From: DATAYA01 sp036272815
GTDB lineage: Bacteria; Pseudomonadota; Alphaproteobacteria; Acetobacterales; Acetobacteraceae
DNA: 22,261 bases
Assembly: GCA_036272815.1 (NCBI GenBank)
Contig: DATAYA010000077.1
Location: 1 to 22,261, forward strand
Direction of reading: 5' to 3'
Below the pieces are notes generated by a model, which was not told the DNA's origin, did not search any database, and worked only from the letters and a program-made list of their open reading frames with translations. A program made the translations under genes and the position numbers. This document shows, piece after piece, positions 14,374 to 22,167 of the stretch. How positions within the stretch are numbered: the first letter of the stretch is position 1; each line of letters opens with the position of its first letter.

Positions 14374-16511
14374 TCAAACGAGGGCAGGGCCCGAGAAGTC
14401 GTACTTGGACCCGCTCCGTCGCCCCCGTCCAACCGCCGCAAGGCGCCGTCGAGCGTGTCGACCTGCCGGGCCAACCGCGCGACTCTCTCCGGCGCTTCCC
14501 CGGCCGGCCGCGCCGGCAGGGCCATGCCGCGGCACAGCGCCTCCAGCGCCACGACAATCCAGCGACTCCAGCCCGAGTCCACTTCGGCTGCCCGCGCTTG
14601 ATCGAGCTGCACCGCCGACAGCCGGCCCGCGAGGCGGCGCAGCGTTCCGTCCACCACCATCGTCGTTTCAAGCCGGTCCCGGGCCGCACGGCCGGAATGC
14701 GGCTCGATCAGGGCGCGGGAGATAACCGCCTCCAGATTGTTGCTCGCGACCCCAGCATCGCGGCGCGCGGCATCCGCGTCGGCGCCGGGCGGCGGCGCGA
14801 GCACGGCGGCGGCGAAGCGCGCATGGGCGGCGATCGCGGCCCCGCGCTCCTGCGCCAGCCGGTCCGGCTCCCAGCTCGGCCAGAGTGTCAGGCACCCGGC
14901 GACCGCCAGCAGCCCGCCCGCCGCGGTGTAGAGCACGCGCAGCCACGCGATTGCGAAATCGCTGGTGCCGGGCCGGGCCAGCTCGATCAGCAGGATCACC
15001 ATAGGCGTCAGCAGCATGATGAACGCCCCGAAGCTGACCCGCCGCGCCGCGAAGGCCAGCACCGCGAGCGGCACGAACGCGATCGCGGTACTCAGGCCGT
15101 CGGTGCAGACGAACCCGAGGGCGGCCGCCAGCAGGCCGCCCAGCACAGTGCCCCCCACCCGTTCCACGGCCCGCTGCCAGGTGAGCGCGAAATACGGCTG
15201 CAGCGTCAGCACGAGCACGATCGTGAGCCAGTAGGAATACGGGCGCGGCCAGCCGAGCGTGAAGGCGAAGGCCGGCACCGCGACCACGGCCACGCGCACC
15301 GCATGGCGCAGGATTGCCGAATCCCAGCCGAGATTTTGCCGCACCGGATCGAGCAGCCGCGCCCACAGGCCCGGCCGCGCCGCGCTGCCCGGCGGGTCCT
15401 GCGCGATCCCCTCAGCCTGGGCGAGCGTGACCGCGACCCGCAGCCGCTCCGCCAGCGCGCGGGCCGGCCCTTCCAGCCCCGCCGGCGTCGCCGCGACGAC
15501 TTGCTTCATCACCAGCTCCAGCCGCTTGGTGCGGGAGGCATCGTCGCGCACGACGGCGGTCGCGATCACCAGCAGCGTCGGGCGCAGCAACCGCAGCATC
15601 CGTCCGGCGGCGGCACGCACGGCCGGATCCGGCTCCCGCTCCAGGAGATCGGCCATCGCGATCAGCGCGCCGAAAATCTGGTCGGCCGCCTCCAGCCGCA
15701 GCAGGGTCTGGGCGAGGCGCAGCCCCGGTGTGCCGCGGCCGGCGGCGGCGTCCATCGTGGCCTGGCGGGCTGCCTCCAGGGCCTCGCGCACGGCGCGGCG
15801 GTGAGCTCGGGCGTGCGCCTCCCAGGAAGCCGGGCCGGCGTCGTCGCGCAGCCGCAGACGGAGGTCGGCGGCGAGGTCGGCCAGCGCCCGGTAGCATTGC
15901 GCGACTGCCCGCTGCGCCGGGGCGTAGGGATAGAGTCGCCAGATCACCAAGGTCAGCAGCAGCGCCCACAGGCTGCCGCCCAGCATCGCCGCCGAGAGCG
16001 GCAGCGCCGCCGCCCAGGCGAGCTGGCGGGTCAGGGCAGCGATGACCACGACCCCGAGCAGGTTGCCCACCTGCATCGCGACCGGCCCCCAGACTCGGGC
16101 ATAGCTGGTGCAGAACAGCGCGAACGCGGCAAGCGGCACCACGACCGGCACCGGCAGGTTGCGCAGCAGGCCGAAGCCGGCGGTCGCCGCGGCGGCGAGC
16201 AGGCCGAAGCCAAGCAGCGCCGGCACACGCTGCCGGACCGGGCCACCGACATCGCAGAGGCAGGTGAACAGTGCCCCGAGTGCCGCTTCGACCAGCAGCA
16301 CCGAGCCGATCCACTCGTTGGCGACGATCAGCGCCGCGACCGCCAGCCCGGCACGAGCGCCCTCCGCCAGACTGATCGCGCGGAGGTCCATCTGCATCGG
16401 CAGGCGGCCGAGATCGGCCTCCGGCCGCCGGAGCAGAGGCAGGCGGAAACGGCGCGGCGCATCGGCCAGGGGAAGCCCTGGCTGGGACGGGCCGGACGGG
16501 AACAGCGACAT
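14370..16511 (-). CDS. FUSC-family transporter (aromatic acid exporter-like)
   Basis: A 713-residue membrane protein with the duplicated FUSC/YccS architecture. The first cluster of helices spans about 50-210 (LAVAALIVANEWIGSVLLVEAALGAL onward). A soluble helical region follows at about 215-385, rich in A, R and E. The second cluster spans about 400-545 (including the FUSC segment YSYWLTIVLVLTLQPYF and RVGGTVLGGLLAAALGF), then a cytoplasmic C-terminal domain. Family relatives such as AaeB export hydroxylated aromatic acids; others are uncharacterised. It converges on the esterase with interlocked stops (TAG and TAA sharing bases 14371-14372). It follows Ku by 65 bases with no clear promoter. 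No AaeA-like adaptor is nearby. Confidence 0.88.
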   Translation of the reverse strand: MSLFPSGPSQPGLPLADAPRRFRLPLLRRPEADLGRLPMQMDLRAISLAEGARAGLAVAALIVANEWIGSVLLVEAALGALFTCLCDVGGPVRQRVPALLGFGLLAAAATAGFGLLRNLPVPVVVPLAAFALFCTSYARVWGPVAMQVGNLLGVVVIAALTRQLAWAAALPLSAAMLGGSLWALLLTLVIWRLYPYAPAQRAVAQCYRALADLAADLRLRLRDDAGPASWEAHARAHRRAVREALEAARQATMDAAAGRGTPGLRLAQTLLRLEAADQIFGALIAMADLLEREPDPAVRAAAGRMLRLLRPTLLVIATAVVRDDASRTKRLELVMKQVVAATPAGLEGPARALAERLRVAVTLAQAEGIAQDPPGSAARPGLWARLLDPVRQNLGWDSAILRHAVRVAVVAVPAFAFTLGWPRPYSYWLTIVLVLTLQPYFALTWQRAVERVGGTVLGGLLAAALGFVCTDGLSTAIAFVPLAVLAFAARRVSFGAFIMLLTPMVILLIELARPGTSDFAIAWLRVLYTAAGGLLAVAGCLTLWPSWEPDRLAQERGAAIAAHARFAAAVLAPPPGADADAARRDAGVASNNLEAVISRALIEPHSGRAARDRLETTMVVDGTLRRLAGRLSAVQLDQARAAEVDSGWSRWIVVALEALCRGMALPARPAGEAPERVARLARQVDTLDGALRRLDGGDGAGPSTTSRALPSFD

Positions 16512-16576
16512 GGGCGACTCGCGGCGGACCGTCGAAGCTTACCAGTGTGCGTCGCCGCTTGTGAGGCTTCGTTGCG

Positions 16577-17500
16577 TCAGGCGCTCTTGCGGACGGGCCT
16601 TCCTGGGTTCTTGCGGGAGGCGGCCTTGGCTGGCGCGGACTTGCCGGCCGGCGCCTTCCGCGCGGGCGCCTTCTTCGTGGTGCCGGTCTTCGTGGTGCCG
16701 GTGCTCTGGCCGAGACTGCGCTTGAGCGCCGCCATCAGGTCGATCACGTTGTCGGCTTCCGGCGTCGCCTCGGGGGCGATGCTCTCGCCCTCGCCTTGCA
16801 GCTTCGCCTCGATCACCTCGCGCAGCCGCGCCTCGTAGCGATCCTCCACGTCGGAGGGCTCGAAACGGCCGCTGCGCCGCTCGATCAGCTCGGCCGCGAG
16901 CTTGAGCATGTCGGGCTCCGGATCGAGGCGCGGGATGGCGTCAAAAATGCCCTTCGGGTCGGCGAGGTCGCGCTGCTCCAGCAGCGCGTGCGCCACCAGC
17001 CCGCGCCCCATCGGCATCAGGGCGACCGCGTGCTCGCGACGCGCGATCACCACGCGCGACAACGCCGCGCGGCGGGATTTCGCCATCGCCGTCTGCAATA
17101 CAACGAACACGTCCACAGCACTGTCGCCGTCCGGGCCGACATAATAGCTGCCGTCGAAGTAGATCGGATCGATCGCGGCGGCATCGACGAACTTGGCAAT
17201 GTTGAGCACCGTCGAGCTGTCGATGCGGGCGCGCTCGAAATCCTCGTCGTCGAGCAGGACGTAGGTGTCCTTCTTGAACTCAAATCCGCGCACGAGGTCG
17301 CGGCGCTGCAATTCCTCGCCGCTCTCGGTGTCGGTCGTGACCATGCGCACGCGGTGGCCGGTCGCGGGATTGATGAAGTGGAAATGCAGGTCGCTGCTCG
17401 CCCGCCGGGCCGCGTAGAGGGCAATCGGGCAGGACACCAGCGCCAGCCGGAGATGCCCGCGCCAGATCGGGCGAGAAACGCCCGGACGCTGCTCGGCCAT
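16577..17500 (-). CDS. ku: Ku DNA end-binding protein (bacterial NHEJ)
   Basis: A 307-residue bacterial Ku. Residues about 9-245 form the Ku core, starting RPIWRGHLRLALVSCPIALY, with GFEFKKDTYVLLDDEDFE, the DPIYFDGSYYVGPDG bridge segment, and the conserved MLKLAAELIERRSGRFEP/EDRYEARLREVIEAK end. Residues about 265-307 are a Lys/Ala/Pro-rich basic tail, the kind known in other bacterial Ku proteins to aid DNA binding and LigD contact. Ku homodimers ring broken DNA ends and recruit LigD. ATG 17500 shares one base with the ligD stop (TGATG), so translation is coupled; the frame extending upstream to 17908 lies within ligD and is not real. The tail contains a perfect tandem 15-base repeat. Confidence 0.95.
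   Translation of the reverse strand: MAEQRPGVSRPIWRGHLRLALVSCPIALYAARRASSDLHFHFINPATGHRVRMVTTDTESGEELQRRDLVRGFEFKKDTYVLLDDEDFERARIDSSTVLNIAKFVDAAAIDPIYFDGSYYVGPDGDSAVDVFVVLQTAMAKSRRAALSRVVIARREHAVALMPMGRGLVAHALLEQRDLADPKGIFDAIPRLDPEPDMLKLAAELIERRSGRFEPSDVEDRYEARLREVIEAKLQGEGESIAPEATPEADNVIDLMAALKRSLGQSTGTTKTGTTKKAPARKAPAGKSAPAKAASRKNPGRPVRKSA
16673..16702 (-). repeat. Tandem 15-base repeat in the Ku tail
   Basis: Two perfect adjacent copies of a 15-base unit (16673-16687, 16688-16702) encode TGTTK-TGTTK, just before the KKAPARKAPAGK part of the basic tail. The unit is a multiple of 3, so copy-number change would keep frame and lengthen or shorten the tail. Confidence 0.9.
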
Positions 17501-18987
17501 CAGGTCCCGGCCTTCGGCAGCGGCCGCGCCGCCTGGGTGAAGCCCTCCCACGGGTCCCGGCGCAGGCGGGCGAGGCGGCGCTTGAGCGTGCGCAGCGTGT
17601 AGCCGGCGGGATCGAGCCGCTTGTTGACCTCCCGCCATGCGAGCGGGGCCGCAACCGTCGCCCCCGGACGCGCCCGCGGCGAGTAGGAGGCGATCGCGGT
17701 CGCGCCCAGGCCGTTGCGCAGCCAATCGACCAGGATGTGATGCCGGCGCAGCACCTTGGACATCTTCGAGACGTAGCGGTCCGGCGCGTCGCGCTCCAGA
17801 GCTTGCGCGAATTCGTGGCACCAGGGCTTCACCGCGTCCCAGCTCGCCCGCGGGCGCAGTGGCACCACGACATGCAGCCCCTTGCCGCCGCTGGTGCGGC
17901 AGAAGCACGCAAGCCCGAGCGTCTCGAGCCGCTCGCGCACCTCCATCGCTGCGGCGGCGACCTCGGCAAAGGGCACGTCCTCGCCCGGATCAAGATCGAA
18001 CACGATCCGGTCCGGGTGGTCGGGATCGGCCTCGGCCGCCCCCCAGGCGTGCAGCTCGATCGCGGCGATCTGCGCGCAGGCGATCAGGCCGCTCTCATCG
18101 TCGATGGCAAGATACGGCGCCCCCGACGCCTCGGACGCCCGGATCTGGCCCGGCATCCCGCGCGCGGCGTGCTTCTGGAAAAACCGCTCGCCGTCGATCC
18201 CGGCCGGGCAGCGCACCACCGCCAGCGGCCGGCCCGCGATGCCGGGAAGCGCGATTGGCGCCACCTCGTGCCAGTAGGTCGCGAGATCGCGCTTGGTGAT
18301 CCCCGGCCACAGCTCGCGCTCCGGGTGCGTCAGCGTCACCGGATGCAGCTCGTGGCTGGCGTCCGGGCGACGGCGCGAGCGGGGGGGTTCGGGCGCAGAC
18401 GGGGGCGCGGACGGCGGCGCCTCGGCCTCGAGCACGGCGACGTCGGCGCCCGCGCGCTCGTCCGCGTCGTGCTCCTTGATGAGCAGCCAGTTCTCGCCGC
18501 GCTCGTGCGGCCGCGGGCGCAGCCGCACCAGCACGAAGCGGCCGTGCAGGCGCTGGCCGTCGAGGGTGAACTTCAGCTCGCCCCTCGCGATGCCGGCGAG
18601 CGCGTCGCCGTCCGGCGCCCAGGTGCCGTGGTCCCAGATCTCGACCGTGCCGGCGCCGTATTGCCCTTCCGGGATGATGCCCTGGAATTTGGCATAGTCG
18701 AGCGGATGGTCCTCGACATGGACGGCAAGCCGCTTGTCTTGCGGATCGAGCGAGGGTCCTTTCGGCACCGCCCAGCTCCAGAGCACGTCATCATGCTGCA
18801 GACGGAAATCCCAATGCAGGCGCCGGGCGGCGTGCTTCTGGACGACGAAGCGCAGCGCCTCGCCGCTGTCGCGCGGCGTTCCGGCCTCCGGCGACGGCTC
18901 GGCCGTGCGGCTGAAGTCGCGCCGCGTGCGGTAGGTGCGGATCGTCGTGTCGCGGGGCATCCGGGTCATCGTTGCGGAAGCGGGCAT
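17500..18987 (-). CDS. ligD: LigD-type NHEJ protein: phosphoesterase-polymerase fusion without ligase domain
   Basis: 495 residues. The 3'-phosphoesterase domain (about 40-180) keeps the metal and catalytic residues of P. aeruginosa LigD with a constant offset: H52, H58, D60, R62, K76, R86, H94, Y98 (QKHAARRLHWDFRL; EDHPLDYAKFQGIIPEGQYGAG). A Pro/Ala/Arg linker covers about 188-212. The primase-polymerase domain (about 215-485) has FFQKHAARGMP, metal-binding D331/D333 in FDLDPGED, TSGGKGLH, and D421 in LVDWLRNG. The central ATP-dependent ligase domain, about 300 residues in standard LigD (with its KxDG motif), is absent. The protein should trim and fill ends but needs a ligase from elsewhere. 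Three in-frame ATGs (18987, 18969, 18960) could be the start; none has a good Shine-Dalgarno. It overlaps ku by one base. Confidence 0.93.
   Translation of the reverse strand: MPASATMTRMPRDTTIRTYRTRRDFSRTAEPSPEAGTPRDSGEALRFVVQKHAARRLHWDFRLQHDDVLWSWAVPKGPSLDPQDKRLAVHVEDHPLDYAKFQGIIPEGQYGAGTVEIWDHGTWAPDGDALAGIARGELKFTLDGQRLHGRFVLVRLRPRPHERGENWLLIKEHDADERAGADVAVLEAEAPPSAPPSAPEPPRSRRRPDASHELHPVTLTHPERELWPGITKRDLATYWHEVAPIALPGIAGRPLAVVRCPAGIDGERFFQKHAARGMPGQIRASEASGAPYLAIDDESGLIACAQIAAIELHAWGAAEADPDHPDRIVFDLDPGEDVPFAEVAAAAMEVRERLETLGLACFCRTSGGKGLHVVVPLRPRASWDAVKPWCHEFAQALERDAPDRYVSKMSKVLRRHHILVDWLRNGLGATAIASYSPRARPGATVAAPLAWREVNKRLDPAGYTLRTLKRRLARLRRDPWEGFTQAARPLPKAGT
18381..18387. repeat. Seven-G homopolymer in the LigD linker
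   Basis: A run of seven G on the plus strand (seven C in the coding sense) lies in the low-complexity linker between the phosphoesterase and polymerase domains (EPPRSR). It is a potential slippage site exactly where the ligase domain would be expected. Confidence 0.85.
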
Positions 18988-19034
18988 TGAGCGCCAACGC
19001 AGGCTCTCGTGCGCCGGTTCCGGGGATGAGCGGC

Positions 19035-19838
19035 TTAGGCCGCCGCGTCGGCAGCCGCGCCGGGCATCGTGTCGGGCACCGAGGGCGCGGTGTCGCGGCT
19101 CGGCCCGAGATAGCGGCGCAGCACGTCCTCGGCCGGCCCGTCATCGACCACGCGGCCCTCGTCCATCCGCATCACCCGCGTGCACCACTCCCCGATCACC
19201 TCCGGGGAGTGGCTGGAGAGCACGAGGATCTCCGCCCCCCGCACCATGTCCTCCAGCCGGCCCCGGGCACGGGCCATGAAGTCCGCGTCGCCGGCCAGGA
19301 TCCATTCGTCCATGATGAGCACCTGCGGGCGGATCGCGGTCGCCAGCGCGAAGCCGAGCCGAACCACCATTCCCGTGCTGTAAAGCCGCACCGGCAGCTC
19401 GAGGAAGTCGCCGAGGCCGGCGAACTCCTGCACGTCCGCCTCGATGGCGCGGATCGCCGCCCGGTCGAGACCGAGCGTCAGGCCGCGCAGCAGGATGTTC
19501 TCGCGCCCCGACAGCTCCGGGTTCATGCCCAAGCCGGAATCGAGCAGCGCCACCACCGCGCCCTCGACATGCAGATGCCCGACCACCGGCTCATAGATGC
19601 CGGCCAGCGCCCGCAGCAGCGTCGTCTTGCCCGCGCCATTGCGCCCGACCAGCCCGAGCCGGTCGCCGTGCTTGAGGCGGAACGAGACGTCGCGGACAGC
19701 GCGCACCACGCGCCGGTGCTGCTGGTCCTCGCCCAGCCGGCCGGACGCGGCGGCGAACACCGTCTTTTTCAGGCTGCGGCTGTTGCCGTGATAGAGCGGA
19801 AAATCGATGGAGAGGCCATCGACCTCGATCAGCGCCAT
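19035..19838 (-). CDS. ABC-2 polysaccharide exporter, ATPase subunit (KpsT/Wzt-like)
   Basis: A 267-residue ATPase. Walker A GRNGAGKT at 65-72, LLDSGLGMNPELSGRENI (typical of the Wzt/KpsT/TagH group), the variant signature YSTGM at 153-157, Walker B VLIMDE at 173-178 followed by GDADF, and H-loop H210 in LSSHSPE. It energises the permease encoded just upstream to export a lipid-linked glycan or capsule across the inner membrane. The protein ends soon after the nucleotide-binding domain in an Ala/Pro tail. It therefore lacks the C-terminal carbohydrate-binding domain of O9a-type Wzt and is of the KpsT/RkpS kind. ATG 19838 lies 2 bases after the permease stop; the longer open frame to 20753 is the permease gene read in another frame. 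Confidence 0.93.
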   Translation of the reverse strand: MALIEVDGLSIDFPLYHGNSRSLKKTVFAAASGRLGEDQQHRRVVRAVRDVSFRLKHGDRLGLVGRNGAGKTTLLRALAGIYEPVVGHLHVEGAVVALLDSGLGMNPELSGRENILLRGLTLGLDRAAIRAIEADVQEFAGLGDFLELPVRLYSTGMVVRLGFALATAIRPQVLIMDEWILAGDADFMARARGRLEDMVRGAEILVLSSHSPEVIGEWCTRVMRMDEGRVVDDGPAEDVLRRYLGPSRDTAPSVPDTMPGAAADAAA

Positions 19839-19840
19839 GC

Positions 19841-20692
19841 TCAGATCCAGAACGCGATGCGGCCGCGCACGCGCACGAACAGAGCCCACGACATCAGCCA
19901 CAGCAGGGCACTGAAGCCGATTGCCGCAAGCCAGATCACCGGCCCGGGAATGTGCCCCAGCAGCGGTGCGCGCACGATCTCCAGCAGCGAGAAGAAGGGA
20001 TTGTAGATCAGCCACCCGGCATGCTTGCCGAGCTGGCTGGGCTGCCAGACGATCGGGCTGACGAAGAAGACGATCTGCAGCACGCTGGTGACGATCGGCG
20101 GGATGTCGCGGAAGCGCGCGCAGAAGCATCCGAGCAGCAGGCAGACCGCGAACGCATCGACGATCCAGAGCGCGAACCCGGGGATCGCGGCCAGTCCCGA
20201 CGCGCCCGGCCAGATGGTGTAGAAGATGAACACGCCGATGATGACCAACGCGTTGTGCGCCAGCATCAGGACGTTCCGCACCACCACACGCGCGGCATGC
20301 ACCGTGAACGGCATCCGCATCGAGCGGATCGTGCCCTCGGCCTGCAGGAAGCAGGTGCAGGCATCCGTCACCGCGCCCGAGATGAAGCCCCAGATCACCA
20401 GCGAGACCGTCAGGAACGGCAGGTAGGTGTGCATGTCCTGATGGAACAGCGTCGAGTAGACGATCCCGAGCGAGGCTACCATCGTCGCCGTCGAGATCGT
20501 CAGCCAGAACGGGCCGAGCACCGAGCCGCGGTAGCGCAGCTTGATGTCGAGCCAGCCGAGGGTCCGGATCAGCCGCCACAGCGCGGCCGCCTCGACGACG
20601 TCGCTCATGGCCCGGCGCTGCCGGGCTGCAGCCGAGTGGTCGGAAGCGAGGTCGAATTCGGCGGCGCGCGGCGCTGAGAGGGTCGCACTCAT
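19841..20692 (-). CDS. ABC-2 polysaccharide exporter, permease subunit (KpsM/Wzm-like)
   Basis: A 283-residue permease with six predicted helices after a cytoplasmic N-terminus. Family features are LGWLDIKLRYRGSVLGPFWLTIS (an amphipathic helix leading into TM1), IWGFISGAVTDACTCF, RSMRMPFTVHAARVVVRN, FCARFRDIPPIVTSVLQIVFFVSPIVW and the W/F-rich end. These match the Wzm/KpsM/TagG group that moves undecaprenyl- or phospholipid-linked polysaccharides across the inner membrane. A second start (M29, base 20608) is possible. It forms an operon with the ATPase (2-base gap), and read-through into ligD-ku (47-base gap) is possible. No glycan synthesis genes adjoin the pair in this window. It diverges from the lytic transglycosylase. 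Confidence 0.92.
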   Translation of the reverse strand: MSATLSAPRAAEFDLASDHSAAARQRRAMSDVVEAAALWRLIRTLGWLDIKLRYRGSVLGPFWLTISTATMVASLGIVYSTLFHQDMHTYLPFLTVSLVIWGFISGAVTDACTCFLQAEGTIRSMRMPFTVHAARVVVRNVLMLAHNALVIIGVFIFYTIWPGASGLAAIPGFALWIVDAFAVCLLLGCFCARFRDIPPIVTSVLQIVFFVSPIVWQPSQLGKHAGWLIYNPFFSLLEIVRAPLLGHIPGPVIWLAAIGFSALLWLMSWALFVRVRGRIAFWI

Positions 20693-20859
20693 CGGCCCGG
20701 CGCGTAGCCGATCCTGGGCCGCGTCGCAACATCGGCCCGTGCAAAGGCCGCACCGGGTCGGATCGGCACGAGATGGTTGCGCCGACTCCTGCTATCCGGT
20801 AGGGAAGTTATGGGGGGTTCCTGATCGTGCATCTGAACGACGGCGGCGAGAGTCGTGTC

Positions 20860-20887
20860 GTGCCGCCAGGTGCCGTGCAGCCAGGTG
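20860..20887 (+). repeat. Imperfect 13-base direct repeat upstream of the lytic transglycosylase
   Basis: GTGCCGCCAGGTG (20860-20872) and GTGCAGCCAGGTG (20875-20887) differ at one base and are spaced by 15 bases. They lie 33-60 bases ahead of the transglycosylase ATG in the 227-base divergent region. A second short repeat, GGTGAC, overlaps and follows (20884-20889, 20892-20897). This could be a regulator's tandem half-sites or part of the 5' leader. No convincing sigma-70 boxes were found in this region. Confidence 0.5.
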
Positions 20888-20919
20888 ACCCGGTGACGCC
20901 ATAACGGAGGTCCGGGGGG

Positions 20920-22116
20920 ATGCTGCGAGTCTGCCAAGCTGCCCTGATGGGGGTGGGACGCCTTCGGCCGTTCCGGATGGTGCTTTGCCTCCTGTGGCCG
21001 GCCGCGCTGGCCGCGTGCAGCGGCGGCGGCGGGCCACCCCCGGTGCTGAACCAGACGGCGCAGGCGGTCCAGTACCGCGCCCACGCCCGAAACGATTACG
21101 CCCCGCCCGGCCCGCCGGAGGACCCGTGGGGGCCTTACATCCGGGAAGCCTCGCAGCGCTACGACGTTCCGGGAGAGTGGATCCGCGCGGTGATGCGGGT
21201 CGAGTCGGGCGGACAGGAATACATGCAGGGGGCGCTGACCACCTCGCCCGTAGGTGCGATGGGGCTGATGCAGATCATGCCGGACACCTATGACGGGCTT
21301 CGTGCCCGCTACGGGCTCGCCGAGGACGCCTACGACCCGCGCAACAACATCTTCGCCGGCGCCGCCTATATCCGGGAGATGTACGACCTGTTCGGCTCGC
21401 CGGGGTTCCTCGCCGCCTACAATGCCGGGCCGAGGCGGCTCGACGAGTATCTGGCGAACCAGGCGTCCCTGCCCAACGAGACGCGGCGCTACGTCGCGAT
21501 GATTGGGCCGCAGATCCTGGGGAGCTACCCGCAGGTGCGGTCGGATGCGGACCTCTACGCCATGAACCGGCTGCCGGAGGAGATCCCGCCCGGCCTGCGC
21601 TACGCCCGGCCGGTGGTGCGATATGCGGCGCGCAAGCCGGCGCTGCGCTATGCGGCTGCGGCGCCGAAGGGGCACTGGTATCGCGGACGCTTCATCGCCG
21701 ACCCGGTGCGCCGCCCGACGGAGGTGGCCGAACTGCCGTCGCATCCGCGATCGCATCCGCCCGTGCATCAATATGCCTATGTGCCGCCGCGGCCGCCGAA
21801 GCGCGGCTTCCACCTGATCCAGCCCGCGATGGCGGCGAACCTGCCGCTTGGGCATGGCGGCAGCACCGCCGGCGGATGGGGAATCCAGGTCGGCGCCTTC
21901 GCCAACGAGCACCAGGCAGCCCTCGCCGCCGGCGCCGCACGCACGCACGACGTGGCCCTGCTCTCGCGCGCCGGCGTGCGGGTCGGCGCGCTGCACCAGG
22001 CGCACAGCCAACCGCTCTATCGGGCGCGCCTCGGCGGTCTCTCGCGTGCGGCGGCGGTCGAGGCGTGCCGGACCCTGCACACCTCCTGCATGGTCGTCTC
22101 GCCCGGCGCGATGTGA
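20920..22116 (+). CDS. Lytic transglycosylase lipoprotein with SPOR domain
   Basis: 398 residues. A signal peptide ends at the lipobox LAAC with C33 as the lipidated residue. The SLT/lysozyme-like domain (about 70-200) has catalytic E95 in RVESGG, then SPVGAMGLMQIMPDTY, AYDPRNNIFAGAAYI and FLAAYNAGP, the classical Slt motifs. It cleaves the MurNAc-GlcNAc bond to form anhydro-MurNAc ends. A low-complexity Arg/Pro/Ala/Tyr linker (about 210-310) follows, then a SPOR domain (about 322-395, GGWGIQVGAFANEHQA). SPOR domains bind denuded peptidoglycan at division sites, so a septal role is likely. GGAGG lies 10 bases before ATG 20920; M10 and M20 are alternative starts that would shorten the signal peptide. 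It diverges from the polysaccharide exporter. Confidence 0.92.
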   Translation: MLRVCQAALMGVGRLRPFRMVLCLLWPAALAACSGGGGPPPVLNQTAQAVQYRAHARNDYAPPGPPEDPWGPYIREASQRYDVPGEWIRAVMRVESGGQEYMQGALTTSPVGAMGLMQIMPDTYDGLRARYGLAEDAYDPRNNIFAGAAYIREMYDLFGSPGFLAAYNAGPRRLDEYLANQASLPNETRRYVAMIGPQILGSYPQVRSDADLYAMNRLPEEIPPGLRYARPVVRYAARKPALRYAAAAPKGHWYRGRFIADPVRRPTEVAELPSHPRSHPPVHQYAYVPPRPPKRGFHLIQPAMAANLPLGHGGSTAGGWGIQVGAFANEHQAALAAGAARTHDVALLSRAGVRVGALHQAHSQPLYRARLGGLSRAAAVEACRTLHTSCMVVSPGAM

Positions 22117-22137
22117 CGCCCTAGCCTCCACGCCGTA

Positions 22138-22156
22138 GCCTGCAGGGAAGGCAGGC
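22138..22156 (+). other. Short hairpin between the transglycosylase and acyl-CoA synthetase genes
   Basis: GCCTGC-N7-GCAGGC, a perfect 6-base GC stem 21 bases after the transglycosylase stop and 11 bases before the next ATG. It is followed by a G-rich stretch rather than a T-run, so it is not a standard intrinsic terminator. It could slow read-through or influence ribosome access to the next gene. Confidence 0.35.
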
Positions 22157-22167
22157 CGGGGGCGGGA

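Noticed and set aside
16577..17908. N-terminally extended Ku of 443 residues
   Set aside because: The extension overlaps ligD in another frame, lacks family similarity, and a normal Ku start exists at 17500.
19035..20753. A 572-residue fusion ending in the export ATPase
   Set aside because: The N-terminal 305 residues are the permease gene read in the wrong frame. The ATPase has its own ATG at 19838, 2 bases after the permease stop.
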